A stretch of 16,723 bases of DNA from Anaerolineaceae bacterium (lineage in GTDB: Bacteria; Chloroflexota; Anaerolineae; Anaerolineales; Anaerolineaceae). A model generated the notes under the pieces. That model worked only from the letters and a program-made list of their open reading frames with translations, had not been told where the DNA came from and made no database searches. Position numbers and translations under genes: made by a program. Of this stretch, positions 12,923 to 16,723 are shown in pieces. Within the stretch, counting starts at the first letter, position 1. Each line of letters opens with the position of its first letter. The stretch is from the NCBI GenBank assembly GCA_011620465.1, contig WOZC01000160.1:1-16723 (forward strand). Direction: 5' to 3'.

Positions 12923-14290
12923 ATGGCTACAAAACCACAAACGCCTCATAAGGTGACAAAAAAGCATTTAGCGAAAAAGCAACAAGAAGAAAAGCAGGTC
13001 AGAACCGCAGTAACCGTGACCGTCGTTATTTTGGCAATCGTTGCAGTCCTGCTGGGTTATGTTTTGGTTGACCGCTATATAATCCAACCCAACGTTACGG
13101 TGGCAAGGGTTGGTGAAACAGAAATCAAAGCTCGTGAATTCAAAAGCAGCACAACATACGCACGTATGAATATGCTGAACCAGGCTACGCAATATGTTAA
13201 CTACTTTGGTGAAACAGGAAAGCAGTATGCTCTTTCCTTATTGCTCCAAATCAAGGATCCTGCCGTTGTGGGTGAAAACGTATTGAACCAGCTTGTAGAC
13301 GAAGTTCTCATCCGGGAAGAAGCAGCAAAGCGGAATATTACCGTTAGCGATGAAGATGTTCAACGCGAGTTGCAGCAGCAATTCGGTTTTTACCCTGAAG
13401 GAACCTACACGCCGACCATAACAACCACCCCGGTTTACACACCAACCTGGTCGGCTACACAATTTGCCCTGATTGATCCTACTGAGACACCATTGCCGTC
13501 CCCCACCCCCACGGAAACCCCGGAAGGCTGGGCTCCGACTGCAACTGAACTTCCAGAAGGTTCACCCACCGAAATTCCAGCTACAGCGACTGTTGAACCG
13601 ACCGCTGGACCTGATCCAACAGCTACTTCCGTTCCAACCGAAGTGCCAACACCAACACCCTTTACCGAACGACTGTATAACAAAGAAGTAAATGATTACA
13701 TTGATTCACTTTCGATTTACGGTATCACCAAGAGTGACATCGAACGGATTATCTACAACAATCTTCTGCGCGATAAACTGATGGAAGATGTCACGAAAGA
13801 CCTGGAACCAACAGAAGAACAGGTCTGGGTGCGTCACATCCTGGTTGACAGTGAAGACGTCGCCAAGGAAGTGAAAGCAAAATTGGATGACGGTGAAGAT
13901 TGGCACGATATCGCAGTTGAATATTCAACAGACGAGTCAAATAAAAATAATGGAGGCGACCTGGGTTGGATCGGACGCGACGATAGCTATGATGCAGATT
14001 TCCTTACTGCCGCATTCGCTCTGACTGATGACGGACAGATCAGTGAGCCTGTTCAGACCCAATTTGGCTGGCATATCATCCAACTTGTGACTAAAGCAAC
14101 CAACCCGGTCAGCAGTTCAAAATTTAGCCAGATAAAACAGAATTTCTTTACAGATTGGCTTCAAGAAATTCGCGCTTCACGTGACGATATCAAGATCGAG
14201 GATATCTGGACTGAGTACGCTCCAGAAACCCCTGCTGTGCCAGATGACCTGTACAATTATGTCATCAGCACAGATACCCAAGGTAACTAA
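12923..14290 (+). CDS. Membrane-anchored parvulin-type peptidyl-prolyl isomerase (SurA/PrsA-like)
   Basis: This 455-aa protein is predicted to be anchored by an N-terminal helix (about residues 29-52, after a basic cytoplasmic tail) with the rest outside the membrane. A SurA-N-like chaperone region (about 56-157, VGETEIKAREF and VLNQLVDEVLIREEAAKRNI) is interrupted by an insert (about 160-247) of repeated PT, TPT and TETPE motifs. The chaperone helices then resume (NDYIDSL...RIIYNNLLRDKL). A parvulin domain (about 301-390) follows with VRHILV, the GGDLGWIGR block and FGWHIIQL. Such enzymes fold exported proteins by cis-trans isomerisation at proline. No lipobox Cys is seen, so it is not a PrsA-type lipoprotein. 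AAGGA 7 nt upstream supports the start. It is last in the rpsF operon, before a strong terminator. Confidence 0.9.
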   Translation: MATKPQTPHKVTKKHLAKKQQEEKQVRTAVTVTVVILAIVAVLLGYVLVDRYIIQPNVTVARVGETEIKAREFKSSTTYARMNMLNQATQYVNYFGETGKQYALSLLLQIKDPAVVGENVLNQLVDEVLIREEAAKRNITVSDEDVQRELQQQFGFYPEGTYTPTITTTPVYTPTWSATQFALIDPTETPLPSPTPTETPEGWAPTATELPEGSPTEIPATATVEPTAGPDPTATSVPTEVPTPTPFTERLYNKEVNDYIDSLSIYGITKSDIERIIYNNLLRDKLMEDVTKDLEPTEEQVWVRHILVDSEDVAKEVKAKLDDGEDWHDIAVEYSTDESNKNNGGDLGWIGRDDSYDADFLTAAFALTDDGQISEPVQTQFGWHIIQLVTKATNPVSSSKFSQIKQNFFTDWLQEIRASRDDIKIEDIWTEYAPETPAVPDDLYNYVISTDTQGN

Positions 14291-14316
14291 CCTTAGTTTC
14301 TCAGTTTTATTTCAAC

Positions 14317-14340
14317 AAGCCGGTGATTTGCCGGCTTTTT
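14317..14340 (+). terminator. Rho-independent terminator of the rpsF operon
   Basis: AAGCCGG (14317-14323) pairs with CCGGCTT (14331-14337) across a 7-nt loop and ends in a run of five T (14336-14340), then GTTTG. It lies 26 bp after the foldase stop and before the convergent smc stop. Confidence 0.85.
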
Positions 14341-14377
14341 GTTTGATATCAAATAGGTCAAAGTAACTGGATGGTTC

Positions 14378-16723
14378 TTAGTGAACAAAACTCTCGTCTA
14401 CCTCATCCAGGCGCAGGCTGATCACCTGACTGGCAGAGTCCTTACCCATGGTCACGCCATAAATTACATCCGCTGCTGAAACTGTGTTGCGGTTGTGAGT
14501 AATCAAAATGAATTGGGTTGCGCTGGAAAGATCTTTGAGCAATTCAATAAAACGGCCTACATTGGATTCATCCAGCATGGCGTCCACTTCATCCAGAACG
14601 CAAAATGGTGTGGGCGAAACTTTGAGCAATGCAAAAACCAATGCGACGGCGGTTAAACTGCGTTCGCCACCAGAAAGGAGCACCAGCCCCTGTTCCCTTT
14701 TGCCAGGAAGCCGCGCTTCTATTTCGATACCCCCATCGATTGGGGACTCCTCATCCCCTAAAATGAGGCGGGCTGAGCCACCACTAAATAAGCGTGAGAA
14801 CATGCGAGTGAATTCAGTACTGACTGCATTGAAAGTCTTTAAAAATTCCGACCGCATGACCCTATCAAGCTCTTTGATCATTTGCTCAATATCAGAAAGA
14901 GCAGCCGTCAGATCGGCAACCTGGGTGTTCAGGCTGTCATGACGTTCCTTTACTTCCTGGTATTCAAGGTCAGCTTCTAAATTGACCGTACCGATCCTGC
15001 GGATCTGGGCTTTTTGCTGTTTGATCGATTCAGCAAGACTTTCAGGAATATCAGCAATTTCAGGCAGCGTATCGATGACAAGGTCGGGGAATGGCAAAGG
15101 CTCAGATTGTGTGTATTCTTTTCGGTATTCCATTTCGATCAAGCTAAAATCATCATCAATTCGGGTTTTTAGGTTTTCGAGCCGTTCCTGCTGATGCGCT
15201 AATTCCAGTTGAAAGTGAATAACCTGTCGGTCTTTTTCAGTCAGCATCTGTTGGTTGTTGGATTCTGATTCCGAATACTGCCTGCTCTGCTTCTCGAGTT
15301 CGCGAAGGACTTCAATCTCCGGGTCGAGGGTGTTGTTTTGGAGAGCGGTAATTTGAGCCTGATTGTGAGCTACGCTTTCCATCAAGGTCGCTATCTTGTT
15401 TTCAACATCCTTTAAAATCAAGTCCTGTTCATAAATGCGAGAAGTAAAGTTGTTTTTTCGAATTTTATCTGCCTCAAGCCGCTGATTCTCAGCCTGTCCC
15501 GTTTCCCGAAGGTGATTTAGTGATTGGGTCAGCATTTGCTTTTCGGTTTCCAAGTAGCGGTATTGGTTTTCTATGTCCTGTGGTTGGAATTCAGTCCGTT
15601 TTTGGCGTAATTCTTTCTGCTGTGCCTGCAACTTCTCGATTTTTTGCTGATTCAATTGTTCTTGCTGTACAAGTTTCTCAAGGTTGTGCTTAATTCCCTC
15701 TTGGGAAGTCTGGTTTTCATTCTGTTGACGTTCAATCCAGCCGGCTCTGCTACGATTTTTTTCAAGGGATAGGCTGGCTGACTGCAATTCTTTCGCCAGG
15801 TTGTCCCGCATGTTTTGTTTTTGGTCCCGCTGTCGTTGGTTGGCATTAATTTTTTCGTCTGCGGTCTTGAATTTTGCAGTCAATTGCTCAATAACTTTTG
15901 CGATTTTCCCAGCTGAAGATGTCACATCTTCAAGTTCATTAGTCAACTCTTTGACCAGGCGGGTATAACTCACTTTACTGCTCTGGTTTGCCTTACCGAT
16001 AATGGCTATTCCATTCTTGAGCAAAACTTCACCAGCAAGTGTCACAAAATTCAAGTCAGGATGCTTCTCGCGTCCCGAAAAAGCAGCTTTGATATTTTCA
16101 ACTATGACAAAATCACCCAACAGTAAGTCAACAACCGGGCGAAGCGATTGCTCAGTGTTCACAATTTGGCTGGCAATGTTCAACCCTTCTCCCAAATCCT
16201 TGGTGACAAATTTTCTGGAATGGGATTCCTGGGATAGAACGGCTACCCGGTCTTCAAGCCTGGTAGAAAATTCTTCGACCAGGTTATAGCCCAAGTTCCC
16301 GTTCTTGATGATGAGCACGTCGACAGCCTCACCCAGAGCTGCGCTAATGGCAATTTCGTATTCTTCAGGCACTTCGACGTGCGTTGCCAGGTCGGTCAAT
16401 TCACTGCGCAGTTTTTTCTCCCGACTTGATTTCAGAAGACTTTTTGCGCCATCAGAGAACCCTGCCAGGCTTTCGCGGCTTTGTTTGATCAATTCCAGGC
16501 GATTTTTTAACCGGATTTTCTCCAAATCGAGCTTATGACTGCTTTGTTGATATGATTCCAATTCTTTTGAAATCTTAGCCCGCTCCTCAAGAATCTGGGC
16601 GTTATCATTCTTCAACTCGAGCAATTCCGCCTCAACCTGCTGGATTTTTTTTGTCAATTCGCTGATAATCGAGTCATATTGGCTTTTCTCGTTATCCAGA
16701 TCTTTCAGGTTTGTATGGATAGA
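14378..16723 (-). CDS. smc: Chromosome partition/condensation protein SMC, N-terminal part beyond window
   Basis: The frame stays open to the window edge, so the N-terminal head with Walker A and the start codon lie outside; 781 residues remain. The TTG at 16657 is an internal Leu codon, not the start. In order they show the end of the first coiled coil, the hinge (about residues 85-255, with GFSDGAKSLL and YEIAISAALGEAVDVLII), a long second coiled coil rich in Glu, Gln and Lys, and the C-terminal ATPase head. The head has the signature LLSGGERSLTAVAL (from about 682), Walker B PFCVLDEVDAMLD with Asp711 and Glu712, and the switch His in ITHN (about 743). SMC dimers with ScpA/ScpB extrude and organise chromosomal DNA. 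All C-terminal catalytic residues are intact. It converges on the foldase gene. Confidence 0.95.
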   Translation of the reverse strand, partial: SIHTNLKDLDNEKSQYDSIISELTKKIQQVEAELLELKNDNAQILEERAKISKELESYQQSSHKLDLEKIRLKNRLELIKQSRESLAGFSDGAKSLLKSSREKKLRSELTDLATHVEVPEEYEIAISAALGEAVDVLIIKNGNLGYNLVEEFSTRLEDRVAVLSQESHSRKFVTKDLGEGLNIASQIVNTEQSLRPVVDLLLGDFVIVENIKAAFSGREKHPDLNFVTLAGEVLLKNGIAIIGKANQSSKVSYTRLVKELTNELEDVTSSAGKIAKVIEQLTAKFKTADEKINANQRQRDQKQNMRDNLAKELQSASLSLEKNRSRAGWIERQQNENQTSQEGIKHNLEKLVQQEQLNQQKIEKLQAQQKELRQKRTEFQPQDIENQYRYLETEKQMLTQSLNHLRETGQAENQRLEADKIRKNNFTSRIYEQDLILKDVENKIATLMESVAHNQAQITALQNNTLDPEIEVLRELEKQSRQYSESESNNQQMLTEKDRQVIHFQLELAHQQERLENLKTRIDDDFSLIEMEYRKEYTQSEPLPFPDLVIDTLPEIADIPESLAESIKQQKAQIRRIGTVNLEADLEYQEVKERHDSLNTQVADLTAALSDIEQMIKELDRVMRSEFLKTFNAVSTEFTRMFSRLFSGGSARLILGDEESPIDGGIEIEARLPGKREQGLVLLSGGERSLTAVALVFALLKVSPTPFCVLDEVDAMLDESNVGRFIELLKDLSSATQFILITHNRNTVSAADVIYGVTMGKDSASQVISLRLDEVDESFVH

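Noticed and set aside
13435..13683. Minus-strand 82-aa frame rich in Val, Gly and Ser
   Set aside because: It is the antisense shadow of the Thr/Pro-rich linker of the foldase; its low-complexity composition follows from that.
16655..16657. TTG as start of smc
   Set aside because: The frame continues upstream without a stop to the window edge, and an SMC needs its N-terminal ATPase half before this point.

Overview
The window looks like a chromosomal segment of a moderate-GC member of the Chloroflexota, most likely an Anaerolineae/Anaerolineales bacterium. This is an inference from the gene set and protein style, not a database match. The supporting signs are a large GH13-type amylase with a helical C-terminal extension beside a 'HGHFYQPP' GH57 enzyme, an ftsZ outside any division/cell-wall cluster, a rpsF-rpsR pair with no ssb between them, and a membrane foldase with a long Thr/Pro/Glu-rich linker. 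No phage, transposase, CRISPR array or rRNA is visible.

Layout. (1) 1-4283, carbohydrate and nucleotide-sugar-like genes: the 3' part of a GH13 enzyme (+), then a convergent minus-strand pair, an atypical short-chain dehydrogenase (SDR) followed by a GH57 enzyme, sharing a 4-bp ATGA overlap. The GH13 and GH57 stops overlap by 10 bp, and the GH13 terminator hairpin lies inside the GH57 coding end. (2) 4363-7429, a tight four-gene plus-strand unit: an unrecognised TIM-barrel-like protein, ftsZ, a 73-aa protein and a 119-aa protein with a C-terminal membrane anchor. (3) 7523-8503 (-), a DUF4380-like (galactose-mutarotase-like) protein, divergent from (4) 8571-10591 (+), two unrecognised proteins with winged-helix-like segments. 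(5) tRNA-Arg(UCU) at 10624-10696, followed by about 830 bp without genes but full of degenerate direct repeats. (6) 11527-11907, a PF04020/YvlD-type four-helix membrane protein. (7) 12280-14290, rpsF, rpsR and a membrane-anchored parvulin-type foldase behind a structured leader. (8) 14378 to the end (-), the C-terminal two thirds of SMC, the chromosome condensation ATPase.

How the genes relate. Several are core functions (FtsZ, S6, S18, SMC, tRNA), so most of the window is a normal chromosomal backbone; the repeat block after the tRNA is the only accessory-looking stretch. The GH13, GH57 and mutarotase-like proteins suggest alpha-glucan or sugar handling.

The most interesting observation is that FtsZ carries His at the second T7-loop position where an aspartate (E. 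coli D212) is normally needed for GTP hydrolysis, and its T3 loop also departs from consensus. This FtsZ is cotranscribed with small unknown genes, one of them a predicted tail-anchored membrane protein. Other points of note are the structured rpsF leader with its Shine-Dalgarno in a hairpin loop, three 10-bp phased repeats just upstream of the rpsF promoter, the repeat cluster beside the tRNA, and a likely leaderless promoter for the SDR gene.
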